DNA from: Nostoc sp. WHI
GTDB taxonomy: Bacteria > Cyanobacteriota > Cyanobacteriia > Cyanobacteriales > Nostocaceae
Direction: 5' to 3'
Length of the DNA stretch: 61,049 nucleotides
Assembly: GCF_015714725.1 (NCBI RefSeq)
Contig: NZ_WBKM01000365.1
Span: forward strand, 1-61,049
In this document: one piece after another, positions 51,698 to 60,997 of the stretch
How positions within the stretch are numbered: the stretch's first letter is position 1
How the letters are laid out: the number at the start of each line of letters is the position of its first letter
Notes under the pieces: model-generated
What the model was told of the DNA's origin: nothing
Seen by the model: the letters and a program-made list of their open reading frames with translations, nothing else
Database searches by the model: none
Position numbers and translations under genes: made by a program

Positions 51698-52120
51698 GTG
51701 AGTAGAGATAGTTTAAGGAAAGGAGCGCACGTAGTTTTTGACATTCATCTACACATGGTTTTCATAACTAAGTTTCGTAGGTCAGTTTTTACGAGTGTGA
51801 TGCTTGCAGATATGGAGCCTATTTTTGTGCGGGTATTGACCGCCAATCAGTGTATCCTTGAAGAATTTAATGGAGAACCAGATCATGTGCATTTGCTTGT
51901 AAATCTACACCCAGACAACAATATTTCTGATTTAATGGCTTCGCTTAAGTCTGCTTCTAGCAGGATTTTAAGACAACAGTACAAATCAGAAATAGGCAAG
52001 TTTTACTGGGGCGAAAAAGTTAAACTATGGCATGATTCTAAATGCGTGGTTTCATGTGGTGGAGCGCCGTTGGAAATAGTTAAGGATTATATTAAAGGAC
52101 AGTCAGGCGGCAAAGAATGA
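51698..52120 (+). CDS. tnpA: IS200/IS605-type Y1 (HUH) transposase
   Basis: 140 residues from a GTG at 51698. It has the HUH motif HVH in PDHVHLLV, the single catalytic tyrosine in LEIVKDYIKGQ, and the typical HLHMVFITKFRR start. It cuts and joins single-stranded DNA at the hairpin ends described for the element. It is divergent from tnpB with about 60 bases between them. The protein looks complete and the element could be active. Confidence 0.9.
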   Translation: MSRDSLRKGAHVVFDIHLHMVFITKFRRSVFTSVMLADMEPIFVRVLTANQCILEEFNGEPDHVHLLVNLHPDNNISDLMASLKSASSRILRQQYKSEIGKFYWGEKVKLWHDSKCVVSCGGAPLEIVKDYIKGQSGGKE

Positions 52121-52206
52121 TTGTCTACTACGCTCCGCTCCGCATTAGCTAATCCATCCCCACCGTGTAGACGGATGGGGTTTTCCGCGAAATCTGATAA
52201 TAAAGT

Positions 52207-52941
52207 ATGAGTGAACTTCCCAACAGTCTTGAAGATGCGATCGCCCAATCTCGTGTAGCTACCCAAGCTGCCCTTGCAGATGGCTGTACTCGCTTACAAG
52301 TTGAGTTCCTGTTCCCAGAACTCAAGTTTATGCCGGTGGCGGAACAATTTCTGCCACTGTTTACAGAATATGATTCCCGGTTGAAGATTTTCTTTGCTGA
52401 CGCTGGTGCTGCTGCCCTAGCCAGACGCGATTGGGCCGATGCACCATTTCAAATTTCCGATATTGGCACGGGAAGGGCTGCTTCCTTGCAGACAAAAATT
52501 CAGCCAGAGGATGAAATTTTCTTGTTCATTGCCCCCACTTCCGTAGAAGTGACGCAATTAGAAAAGCTGTGTGAAGTAATAGGCGATCGCCCTTTAATCT
52601 TGTTAAATCCTCGCCTAGAAGATTCTGGAGTCGTGGGCATTGGTTATACAGCTAGAAAAATCCGCGATCGTTTCATCAGTACTATTGAATCCTGCTATTA
52701 TCTGCGCCCTGTAGACGATCAAAGCGCTCTATATCGCTGCTACCCAGGACAGTGGGAAGTTTGGCTGGAAACAGGCGGCGAATATCAAAGAATTGCCGAA
52801 TTACCTACAAAACCATCAGGTGATGAGTTGGATCTTATCTTTTTAAAAGGACAACCGCAAACAAAAACAGATGCGACACCTGCGAGAAAGCCCAATGTGT
52901 TTAAGGGTTTGCAACGGTTTTTAAAGGCGTTGAGTAGTTAG
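52207..52941 (+). CDS. DUF1995 family protein
   Basis: 244 residues with SLEDAIAQSRVATQAALADG, LQVEFLFPELKFMPVAEQFL, IFFADAGAAALARRDWAD and ILLNPRLEDSGVVGIGYTAR, all typical of the DUF1995 family of cyanobacteria and chloroplasts (one plant member helps photosystem assembly). It has no signal peptide. The start codon lies within about 10 bases of the IS605-type element end, so its ribosome binding site and promoter may now come from the element (inference). Confidence 0.88.
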   Translation: MSELPNSLEDAIAQSRVATQAALADGCTRLQVEFLFPELKFMPVAEQFLPLFTEYDSRLKIFFADAGAAALARRDWADAPFQISDIGTGRAASLQTKIQPEDEIFLFIAPTSVEVTQLEKLCEVIGDRPLILLNPRLEDSGVVGIGYTARKIRDRFISTIESCYYLRPVDDQSALYRCYPGQWEVWLETGGEYQRIAELPTKPSGDELDLIFLKGQPQTKTDATPARKPNVFKGLQRFLKALSS

Positions 52942-53018
52942 GAGAAAAAGTTTTCTTAATACCCAATCCCTAATCCTTAATTCCCAATCTAAAATCCAAA
53001 ATCTCAAATATTTCTTTT

Positions 53019-53510
53019 ATGGCTTCTACTTTTTCCTTTGACATTGTAAGCGACTTTGACCAACAAGAATTGGTTAATACTGTCGATCAAGTTGTACGAG
53101 ACATCAAAGGTCGTTATGATCTCAAAGATACTCAAACTACTTTCGAGTTAGTCGAACAAAGCATTAATGTCAGCACTGACAGCGAGTTTACCCTAAATTC
53201 TTTACACGACATCCTGCGGGAAAAAGCTGGCAAGCGCAACCTCTCCCAGAAAATCTTTGATTTTGGCAAGGTTGAATCAGCCAGTGGTAATCGCGTGCGT
53301 CAAGAAATCAAACTCAAAAAAGGCATCAGTCAGGAAATCGCCAAACAAATTTCTAAGTTAATTCGTGACGAATTCAAAAAGGTACAAGCCTCAATTCAAG
53401 GTGATGCAGTGCGGGTTTCTGCCAAATCTAAAGATGACTTGCAAGTTGTCATGCAGCGGTTGAAACAAGAAGACTACCCGGTGGCTTTGCAATTTACAAA
53501 TTATCGTTAA
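53019..53510 (+). CDS. yajQ: YajQ family nucleotide-binding protein
   Basis: 163 residues matching the YajQ family length. Features: FDIVSDFDQQELVNTVDQVV, DIKGRYDLKDTQTTFEL, the loop LREKAGKRNLSQKIFDF and a C-terminal strand pair ending VALQFTNYR. Family members bind nucleotides; in Xanthomonas and Pseudomonas some bind cyclic di-GMP. It is preceded by heptanucleotide repeats (AAAATCCAAAATCT) and appears monocistronic. Confidence 0.95.
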   Translation: MASTFSFDIVSDFDQQELVNTVDQVVRDIKGRYDLKDTQTTFELVEQSINVSTDSEFTLNSLHDILREKAGKRNLSQKIFDFGKVESASGNRVRQEIKLKKGISQEIAKQISKLIRDEFKKVQASIQGDAVRVSAKSKDDLQVVMQRLKQEDYPVALQFTNYR

Positions 53511-53873
53511 AAGATTTGTATGGTGTGCACTGCCTAACCGAAATATGTCAATTTAAGGGGCTAAATCCCAAATTTGCTGAGTGTAAGCGTCAATATATCG
53601 GTGGCGCTTACGCACTGCTTTGATTCATCCCAACAGCTTATGACATTGAATAAGATAGCTAAGTACCTGTGCAGAATTAATTACATATTATAAGGTCATT
53701 GCAAGGCTTCCGACGCAATCCCAAACGCCTGCGATTGCAACTCTTAGAGACCCTTCTCTACGAGACGCTCCGCGAACGGCAAGCTCAGGGCAACGCGCTA
53801 CGCGAACATTCCGCTTTACTTCATTCGCAATGACATTGTGCAATTAATTTTGTCTACCTACTTAACAGGTACA
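53511..53873. repeat. Dispersed-repeat region after yajQ
   Basis: No gene. The element at 53695-53834 ends in the imperfect inverted repeats GTCATTGCAA and TCGCAATGAC and contains GCAATCCCAAACGCC, so it is related to the element at 50062-50184. Its centre holds two small dispersed repeats with cores GACGCTCCGCGAACGG and GCGCTACGCGAAC. Confidence 0.65.
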
Positions 53874-56075
53874 TCAGACTGCCAACATCTCAGACTGAGC
53901 TTGAGATAGATTACCAAAAAAGTCGTAGTGATCTAACGCTTCCAAAATTCCCCAGGCATATTGTCCTTGAGCAAAGTAAATCTGTGGACAGTCCCGAAAC
54001 TTTTCAATTTCTTCACTGTAATTTCCAACTACAACTGCCAGTGTATTGCCAGCCAGCATTGATTCATCATTACCTGATGCCCCTGCCACTAAGAACCGTT
54101 TCACAGGTAATCCCCATTTCAAAGCAACATAACGAATGGCATCTCCCTTAGAAGCCCGGATAGGCACTAAATCGAGATACCTACTATGGCAGTAAATTCC
54201 TTTGACGGCTAGCTGCTGCTGACGCAGATGGCGGATGATTTCCGGGTAGCTAGGCGATTTGTCTGTATCAACAAAGTAGCTGATCTTAAACTTGCCTTGA
54301 GTCTCTGGTGGCTGCAATTCAACTCCAGGTATATCCTTCATCGCTTCCCGAATTGCTTCAGGTTGCCAATTAGCTTTAATGTGTCTTTGCCAACTCGTGT
54401 CTGTTACTATGTGAGGCCCATAATAAATTTCACTGCCTGTTGATGTAATTAGCAAGTCTGGCATCGGGAAACGCCATTCTTCCAACATACTCAAGGTACT
54501 TTTCAGGCTTCGACCTGTGGCAATGCCAACTCCGGTTGTGTGTCCTTCGTTATGGATGCGCTGAATCAACTTGTGCAGTGCTTCTTGGTTCCCCAATAAT
54601 GTGTTATCAATTTCAGCTACGAGGAAGCGATCGGCTGTTGGCAGGCGGTTAGTATCAGGCACATTCCAGTCTGGATGTTCGACTGCTGGAGATTCGCGCA
54701 GAGGACTAAGGAAAGATTGAACTCGTCGTTTTGGAAATAGGCGCACTTTCTTTAGATACTGCTCGACATGACTATCCCAAGAGAAATGTTGGCAGACGTT
54801 AACCATGCCATTGCGAGACCAGCTTTGCCATTGTTCGGCATCTGTCAAAGCCGTTCGCAGTGCATCCTGGATTTGTTTAATGTTTAAAGGATCAATCAGC
54901 AAACCATTCTTACAAGCTGATATGATATCTTGTGGGCCGCCGTCAGATGTAGCAATGATTGGTACACCAGATGCCGCAGCCTCAATCAAGGTCAGTCCAA
55001 ATGGCTCTGTGAGCGCTGGATTGATGAAAACTCCTCGTGTTTTAGCTGTCAGCCGATATAAGTCAGGCACATCTTCAGAGTTATGATGTTTGGGATAGGC
55101 AATGTAACCATAAAGGTCATAGCGATCAATTAATTGCAAGATTTCTATAAATACCTGGCGTGGCCCCGATTCCATCGTCATGATGTCTTCTCGTTTTCCC
55201 AGCACAAGTACCAGGTTTGCCAGGTTACGTAGTTCAGGATCTTCGCCATAAGCTTTAATCAGACTACTCACATTTTTACGAAAAGCCGGGCGAGAAATCG
55301 CCATAATTATTGGCTTTTGAGGATCTTTAAGAAACCGTTGCAATTGCTGGTAAATGGGTGGATTCTGCCAATCCTTTGGTGCTGGGTAAAAATGCTCTAG
55401 AGTAACACCAGGAGGAATCACTACCATCCGTTCAGGTTGATATCGGTCATAAACGCTGTACTGCTGTTCAACTTCTTGATAAGTACTAGCAATGACTAGT
55501 GCTGCACTAGCAAGTGTGGTTTCTTCAGCATCAATTCGTGTACTAATGCGAAAGTGATCTTCAATAACTTCCAGTTTAGTTCCCTGTTCTAGTAATCGTT
55601 GCTGCTTAATGCGTCCGAGGGAGTGACCAGTATGCACAAGGGGCGTTCCTAACCAGCCAGCGACCTGACAGCCTACATATCCAGCGTCGGCGTAATGTGT
55701 GTGAATAACATTTGGGATTTTTCCAACTTTGCGAATGTATCTGAGCAATTCATCTGCAAAGGTATCTAAATACGACCAGAGAACTTCTTTGCGAAGGTAG
55801 CGACGTGGGCCGCAGGGAAGGCGAATAATTTGAGCTTTGTCTGTGAGAATTTCTATCGGTTGAGCGTAGTCTTGGCTGATTTTTGGATCGTTTACCAAAC
55901 GAGTTACTAAATCAACTCGCTCTACTTGTGGGTTTTTGGCTAATGTACAGGCAAGTTCGACTACATATTTGGTTTGTCCACCTGTATCAGCATCTCTTCC
56001 TAACTCCAGATTATGTCCCCTAATTAAGCCATGAACACTGACCAGTAAAATATATAACCCTGGACTCTGTGACAT
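53874..56075 (-). CDS. Sucrose-phosphate synthase with C-terminal HAD (SPP-like) domain
   Basis: 733 residues, strong GAGGAAG before the ATG. The GT4 part makes sucrose-6-phosphate from a nucleotide glucose and fructose-6-phosphate: SVHGLIRGHNLELGRDADTG at the start, then VIPPGVTLEHFYP, MAISRPAFRKNVSSLIKAYG and FINPALTEPFGLTLIEAAAS. The C-terminal third (from about 480) is a HAD domain like sucrose-phosphate phosphatase, but its first motif reads AEIDNTLL, with Glu instead of the nucleophilic Asp. That domain is probably not a phosphatase and may be regulatory. A separate phosphatase would be needed. Confidence 0.92.
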   Translation of the reverse strand: MSQSPGLYILLVSVHGLIRGHNLELGRDADTGGQTKYVVELACTLAKNPQVERVDLVTRLVNDPKISQDYAQPIEILTDKAQIIRLPCGPRRYLRKEVLWSYLDTFADELLRYIRKVGKIPNVIHTHYADAGYVGCQVAGWLGTPLVHTGHSLGRIKQQRLLEQGTKLEVIEDHFRISTRIDAEETTLASAALVIASTYQEVEQQYSVYDRYQPERMVVIPPGVTLEHFYPAPKDWQNPPIYQQLQRFLKDPQKPIIMAISRPAFRKNVSSLIKAYGEDPELRNLANLVLVLGKREDIMTMESGPRQVFIEILQLIDRYDLYGYIAYPKHHNSEDVPDLYRLTAKTRGVFINPALTEPFGLTLIEAAASGVPIIATSDGGPQDIISACKNGLLIDPLNIKQIQDALRTALTDAEQWQSWSRNGMVNVCQHFSWDSHVEQYLKKVRLFPKRRVQSFLSPLRESPAVEHPDWNVPDTNRLPTADRFLVAEIDNTLLGNQEALHKLIQRIHNEGHTTGVGIATGRSLKSTLSMLEEWRFPMPDLLITSTGSEIYYGPHIVTDTSWQRHIKANWQPEAIREAMKDIPGVELQPPETQGKFKISYFVDTDKSPSYPEIIRHLRQQQLAVKGIYCHSRYLDLVPIRASKGDAIRYVALKWGLPVKRFLVAGASGNDESMLAGNTLAVVVGNYSEEIEKFRDCPQIYFAQGQYAWGILEALDHYDFFGNLSQAQSEMLAV

Positions 56076-57078
56076 CGTGTCTTCCTCAGTAATTTACTGT
56101 ATACACCTGCGATTTCTATGTTTCTTGCACCTAACGACCGTTGATTTTTACAGGACAACATTCATACATATCTTGCTAAACATCTGAATGCATCAAAAAT
56201 AAGGCAGCGTGAATACTTTGTTAGGTTTAAATCAACCTCAATGACTAAAATTAATTATTTGTCATCAGCAATCAAGTTAACTTCCAGATTATAAAATAGG
56301 CTTATTTTATCAGCAAAGGACGTAGCGATCGCCTGTTATTTTTGGTGTCAAAAGTTTAAAATTAGGATTTTTGCAATTTCTGCTCACTCGGATTTACAAA
56401 GGACTAATGACAAATTTGTTATGTGAATCATAAGAAAGCAGTTAAAACGGCGCTGAGAAAAATATTTGACTCTGCCTAGCGGCATCAGCCAAGGTGCGAT
56501 CGCACCTTGGAGTAAAAATAAAATATGGAGTTTTTTGTATATTTCTGTTTTTACTACTGCCTCTGAAAAACAAATATCTAAAGTAATTATTTACTACAAA
56601 TAGTAACAACAAAATACCATCTTAGGGATGATATTAATAATATTAAGTCTATATCTGCTGAAGAACTTATTGTTGGTAAAAATTCTGTATCAAGATGCAC
56701 AAAATAAGTAAATAAACAAAAATATCACAGCTATTACGAGCGAATGACATGATGTAATTAATTCTGTACGGCTACTTAAAATAATTGAGCCTTTTGCTAA
56801 ACAAAGGGATTATTCTATGCAGGATCACAAACAGGAGGTTGCAAGTTAGTGAGGTATAGTTTTTATAGTGTACAAGCCCTATAAAAAGCCTTTTTACCTC
56901 CAATAGAGACGCTATTAATCGCGTCTCTATTGGAGATTTGGTATTAGGCTTGGTGTAACTACCAGGTATGAGTCGATAATGGGGGATGTTTGACGTATCG
57001 ACTCAAAGAGCGTGCAAGTAGGTATCTGCGTAGGCGTAGCCCAATCTAGGCATCGCTAACTCTAGCAGCATATTGCGA
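56076..57078. other. Long non-coding region with a perfect hairpin
   Basis: About 1 kb between two minus-strand genes without a supported gene. It should hold the SPS promoter, but no boxes are clear. A perfect 15-bp hairpin with arms CTCCAATAGAGACGC (56898-56912) and its complement (56921-56935) around TATTAATC lies in the second half; it resembles a dispersed palindrome more than a terminator because no T-run follows directly. A small dispersed repeat sits at about 57016-57058. Confidence 0.55.
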
Positions 57079-57627
57079 TTAAACTAAAAACGGACGCGCT
57101 AGAAAAAAGCTAGAAATTGATTTAGCATCTACTGGCTCTCCCTCAAGAATAGCTTTCTCCAGTTCTTCGGGAGTCATAAATACAGTTTCGATATCCTCGT
57201 CTCCATCTTGGGCTGGTGGTGTCTCCAGCTTTGACAAATCTTGAGCGAGAAAAGCATAGATAATCTCATCAGAATAGCCCGGAGCTAGGAAAAACTCGCC
57301 TAATTTGTGCCATTTTTGGGCGCTATAGCCAGTTTCTTCTTGAATCTCACGTTGTATCGTTTCTAGGGGGTCTTCATTTGGTTCCACAGTTCCCGCCGGA
57401 AATTCTAATAGGCGTCCCTGAACTGCAAAACGATACTGGCGCACGAGTACAAGTTTCCCATCTGGCGTTACTGGTACAGCTAAAGCACCACCAGGGTGAC
57501 GAATACACTCCCATTCTCCTTCTGCTTTATTAGGCAAACGCAAGCGATTAACTTCAAAATCAAACTTGCGTCCTTTATAAAACAAGCGTTGTTTTAGCAG
57601 CTGTGGTAATTCTCTACCTAATGGCAT
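57079..57627 (-). CDS. NUDIX hydrolase, ADP-ribose pyrophosphatase type
   Basis: 182 residues with a complete Nudix box: G79 x5 E85 x7 RE (93-94) x2 EE (97-98) x G100, in AGTVEPNEDPLETIQREIQE. Preceding strands (VPVTPDGKLVLVRQYR) and the following PGYSDEIIYAFLA fit the ADP-ribose pyrophosphatase branch, which hydrolyses ADP-ribose to AMP and ribose-5-phosphate. It follows folK on the same strand with 68 bases between, possibly one transcript. Confidence 0.93.
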   Translation of the reverse strand: MPLGRELPQLLKQRLFYKGRKFDFEVNRLRLPNKAEGEWECIRHPGGALAVPVTPDGKLVLVRQYRFAVQGRLLEFPAGTVEPNEDPLETIQREIQEETGYSAQKWHKLGEFFLAPGYSDEIIYAFLAQDLSKLETPPAQDGDEDIETVFMTPEELEKAILEGEPVDAKSISSFFLARPFLV

Positions 57628-57695
57628 AGTAATATCTGACTATCTGTAACTACAGAGGTGAACTCAACGTTCTTCTGCATTTAAGGATGGTAGTT

Positions 57696-58259
57696 TTAAT
57701 TGCCCATCAATAAATGTACATCAGAACAGTCTACCTCTTTGAGCAGTTCTTTAATAACACACCTAGAAACTGGTTCTACCCAATCTGGGGCAATTTCTGC
57801 CAGTGGTACTAACACAAAAGCCCGCTCAAGCATTCGGGGATGGGGAATCTGGAGGTTTGGTGTATCCAATATCAAGTCATCATATAATAACAAATCTAAA
57901 TCCAGGGTTCGCGGCCCCCAGGGTTCTTGACGAACACGCCCAAATTGCTGTTCAATTTCTAATAAAGCTTCTAATAACTGCTGGGGTAGTATTTCCACTT
58001 GCAAGATGACGCAGCCATTCAAGTAATCTGGCTGCGGTGGGCCTACAGCTTTAGTTCGATACCAACTGGATCTGGTTTCTAAGAAAATGCCTGACGTTTG
58101 GGCTAAAGTTTCTATAGCTGCTTCTAAAATTGTCCGTGAATCGCCTATATTACTACCAAGGGCAAGGGCACTTTTTGCAAGCTTTTCTGAAGCTACATCT
58201 GCCTTAGGGAAAACTCGGAGCGTCGGCTTGGGGCAATCTGAACTTTTCAAGGCAGGCAT
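57696..58259 (-). CDS. folK: 2-amino-4-hydroxy-6-hydroxymethyldihydropteridine pyrophosphokinase
   Basis: 187 residues from the ATG at 58259, with GAAGTGAG upstream; a TTG six codons earlier is possible. The first 25-30 residues are a variable extension. Catalytic-core marks: LALGSNIGDSR, WGPRTLDLDLLLYDDL with the two metal-binding Asp residues, and IPHPRMLERAFVLVPLAE. FolK transfers pyrophosphate to the pterin in folate synthesis. The NUDIX gene downstream could share the transcript. Confidence 0.95.
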   Translation of the reverse strand: MPALKSSDCPKPTLRVFPKADVASEKLAKSALALGSNIGDSRTILEAAIETLAQTSGIFLETRSSWYRTKAVGPPQPDYLNGCVILQVEILPQQLLEALLEIEQQFGRVRQEPWGPRTLDLDLLLYDDLILDTPNLQIPHPRMLERAFVLVPLAEIAPDWVEPVSRCVIKELLKEVDCSDVHLLMGN

Positions 58260-58693
58260 CTCACTTCGGTTAAGCAAGCCGTTTTCAGGCTATTTTTATG
58301 GATACTTCGCCGCATCGGTTTCAGATAATGTCAATAGTCTTTATATTCCGAATAGTTATCAAAATTGCAGTATTTTTACAAAACTAAATTCACTTAATCT
58401 AAAAAACATTATTCTATGGTGAATTCAGTTAATTATTTATAGGATACTATACTAACACCAAGGTGGTGCTATAACCCCAAAGCTTACTGATAGTGGTTAT
58501 GTAGTTACTACTTTGAGTGATAAGCCGACGTGGGAAAGCTTACCGCCTGGTTCAAGCGAAGACCAACTAATTTGAGTACTCTGACAAGGATAAACTGCGA
58601 TTGCCGTCTGGTAATCATCATCAACACAAGGAATCTACAAATGACAGCTTACCACCACCACTTCTGGCATAGGCGAGGCAGCTACTAAGTAAA
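58260..58693. other. Intergenic region before the class A PBP
   Basis: About 430 bp with promoters for folK and the PBP in opposite directions. On the minus strand at about 58500-58640 there is an open stretch, preceded by an in-frame stop, that reads VDDDYQTAIAVYPC and QISWSSLEPGGKLSHVGLSL. It might be a decayed gene, but I do not recognise it. Confidence 0.35.
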
Positions 58694-60934
58694 ATGAAAA
58701 TCTTACCATCTAGGATGACGACCAATCTGGCAAAAAAGAATAAACCACTCTATCGTCGTATATGGTTTTGGGCAAGCTTAGGTGTAGGTGTAGGTGGTGG
58801 GATAGTTGGTTTGATCTACGGCATCGGTTTAATAGATCGCACTTTGCCAGATAAAGCTGATCTCAAAGCCGTGGTTAGAGAGCAAACACTGACTATCAAA
58901 GCTGCTGATGGCACCATATTACAACAACAAGGTGAAGCAACCAGAGAACAGTTAAAGCTGGAGCAAATACCAGATAATTTAAAAAAAGCTTTCATAGCCT
59001 CAGAAGATAGAAGATTTCAGCAACACAACGGAGTTGATCTTCAAGGGATTGCCAGAGCGAGTTTAAATAATTTGCGATCGCAAGGTGTGGTAGAAGGTGG
59101 TAGTACCATCACCCAACAGCTAGCGCGGATTCTCTTTTTGAAACAAGAGCAGACAGTTTGGCGCAAACTCAAGGAAGTCCGCCTCGCCCAAAAAATTGAG
59201 TCAGAATTAACCAAAGATCAGATTCTAGAGCGTTATCTGAATCTGGTTTATTTGGGAGCCGGAGCTTATGGTGTTGCAGATGCAGCCTGGGTATATTTTA
59301 GTAAATCGCCAAATCAACTTTCCCTAGCAGAAATGGCAACGATTGCCGGATTAGCTCCCGCCCCCAGCTTATACGCCCCAGACAAGAATCCAGCAGCTGC
59401 CAAACGGCGGCGGGACTTAGTATTGCAACGGATGCAAGAAGATAAAGTAATTACACCGGAGCAAAGGCAGGCAGCAATCCAAGAACCGCTAACGCTTAAA
59501 AGCAGTTTACCGAAGCGAATGCAAGTACAATCACCTTACTTTACCAGCTACGTCCAGAAGGAATTACCGAAGTACGTTTCCTCTGATGTGCTAGCAAGTG
59601 GGGGTTTAGTAGTGGAAACCACGCTGAATCCAACTTGGCAGAAGGTGGCAGAAGAGGCTGTAGCTAAAACACTGCGAAATCAAGGACGCTGGGAAAACTT
59701 TAAGCAAGCAGCTTTAGTCGCTGTTGACCCCCGCAGTGGTGAAGTTAAAGCAATGGTTGGGGGAAAAGACTTTGGTAAAAATCAATTTAATCGCGTTACC
59801 CAGGCACAGAGGCAGCCAGGATCGACATTTAAAGGATTTGTATATGCCACTGCGATCGCTAGCGGTAAAAGCCCCTACGATAGTTACCAAGATGCACCCT
59901 TTGTGGTAGATGGCTACGAACCGAAAAATTATAGTGAAAATTTCCGGGGTTCAATGAACATCCGAGATGCCCTCACCCGCTCTGTTAATGTTATTGCGGT
60001 GAAGGTGTTGATTGATGTGGGATTTAAGCCAACGATTAAACTTGCCCATGAAATGGGGATAAAATCTCAACTCAAACCCACCTATTCTTTAGCTCTCGGC
60101 TCAAATGAAGTAAATCTTCTAGAATTGACCAGCGCTTACGGCAGCTTTGCTACTCTTGGATTGCACAGAGAGCCTTATGGTATTCGCCGCATCATCAACC
60201 GCCAAGGTAAGGTAATCTGGTCAGCTAAATTCAAGTCTAAACGTGTCCTTGACGCTGACAGTGCCGCCATCATGACTTGGATGCTACGCAACGTTGTTGA
60301 AGGGGGGACTGGTGCTGCTGCTCAATTAGGTAATAGACAAGTTGCCGGCAAAACCGGCACCTCCGACAAAGCCCGCGATTTGTGGTTTATTGGCTACATT
60401 CCCCAGATGGTGACAGGGGTTTGGCTAGGTAACGATGATAACCGCCCCACAGACGGCAGCAGTAGCAGTGCCGCTTACACCTGGCACGAGTTTATGGAAA
60501 AAGCGGTACAGGGGATGCCTGTAGAAAAGTTTCCCAAACGACCCAAGTTAGAAGGTCGCAAAGGCACCATTAAAGCCCAGTCTATTAAGCCTAAACAAGT
60601 GCTGAATCGTTCTATCTCTTCTGATAATGACTCAGAAAGTGTTAGAAATTCTGAGGATAGCGGTTCATCTAGGAGACGGAGAAGAAGATATTCTCAAGAA
60701 GAACAGCAACCAGAAAACTATACCCGAAGACGGAGAAGGCGCGATCGCACCGAACAATCCAGCAACTCTTCTTCAGAATCATCTCGTCCACGGCGGCGCT
60801 CTCGAAGAGTAGAATCTGATTCTCCCCCGCCTCGAAGAAGTCGGCGCTCTTCTCCTCCCGCAAATAATTCCGGTTCTTCAGGTTCTTCATCATCACAACC
60901 ATCCTGGCGGGATAGACTTAGACCTGCTCAGTAA
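58694..60934 (+). CDS. Class A penicillin-binding protein (PBP1A type)
   Basis: 746 residues. One membrane anchor at about 23-45 precedes the family 51 transglycosylase: IASEDRRFQQHNG with catalytic E104, and GGSTITQQLAR (136-146). The transpeptidase domain has the SxxK serine S377 (PGSTFKG), the SVN motif in TRSVNVIA, and KTGTS at 553-557. It polymerises and crosslinks peptidoglycan in the periplasm. The last 110 or so residues are a disordered tail of Arg blocks and Ser runs (SRRRRRRYSQEE, ESSRPRRRSRR), unusual in its charge pattern. Start: ATG 58694 or seven codons later. Confidence 0.94.
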   Translation: MKILPSRMTTNLAKKNKPLYRRIWFWASLGVGVGGGIVGLIYGIGLIDRTLPDKADLKAVVREQTLTIKAADGTILQQQGEATREQLKLEQIPDNLKKAFIASEDRRFQQHNGVDLQGIARASLNNLRSQGVVEGGSTITQQLARILFLKQEQTVWRKLKEVRLAQKIESELTKDQILERYLNLVYLGAGAYGVADAAWVYFSKSPNQLSLAEMATIAGLAPAPSLYAPDKNPAAAKRRRDLVLQRMQEDKVITPEQRQAAIQEPLTLKSSLPKRMQVQSPYFTSYVQKELPKYVSSDVLASGGLVVETTLNPTWQKVAEEAVAKTLRNQGRWENFKQAALVAVDPRSGEVKAMVGGKDFGKNQFNRVTQAQRQPGSTFKGFVYATAIASGKSPYDSYQDAPFVVDGYEPKNYSENFRGSMNIRDALTRSVNVIAVKVLIDVGFKPTIKLAHEMGIKSQLKPTYSLALGSNEVNLLELTSAYGSFATLGLHREPYGIRRIINRQGKVIWSAKFKSKRVLDADSAAIMTWMLRNVVEGGTGAAAQLGNRQVAGKTGTSDKARDLWFIGYIPQMVTGVWLGNDDNRPTDGSSSSAAYTWHEFMEKAVQGMPVEKFPKRPKLEGRKGTIKAQSIKPKQVLNRSISSDNDSESVRNSEDSGSSRRRRRRYSQEEQQPENYTRRRRRRDRTEQSSNSSSESSRPRRRSRRVESDSPPPRRSRRSSPPANNSGSSGSSSSQPSWRDRLRPAQ

Positions 60935-60935
60935 T

Positions 60936-60997
60936 GGGCATCCCTTCGACTTCGCTCAGGGCAAGTGGGCATCCCTTCGACTTCGCTCAGGGCAAGT
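60936..60997 (+). repeat. Two tandem 31-bp repeats after the PBP gene
   Basis: Two identical copies of a 31-base unit beginning GGGCATCCCTTCGACTTCGC occupy 60936-60966 and 60967-60997, followed by the first few bases of a third. They lie directly after the PBP stop. The rest of the window (to 61049) is C-rich heptamer-type repeat (CTGCTCC). Confidence 0.85.

Larger units (their letters stand above)
50351..52200. mobile_element. IS605-type insertion sequence with divergent tnpB and tnpA
   Basis: About 1.85 kb. tnpB is on the minus strand and tnpA on the plus strand. Both ends carry the same kind of hairpin on the plus strand: CCCCACCG-CTAACGG-CGGATGGGG at 50359-50382 and CCCCACCG-TGTAGA-CGGATGGGG at 52158-52180, each with a stem interrupted by one unpaired A. 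Strand-specific imperfect hairpins at both ends are the recognition signals of Y1 (HUH) transposases. The exact cleavage positions cannot be read off, so the borders are estimates of about 10 bp. Confidence 0.82.
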
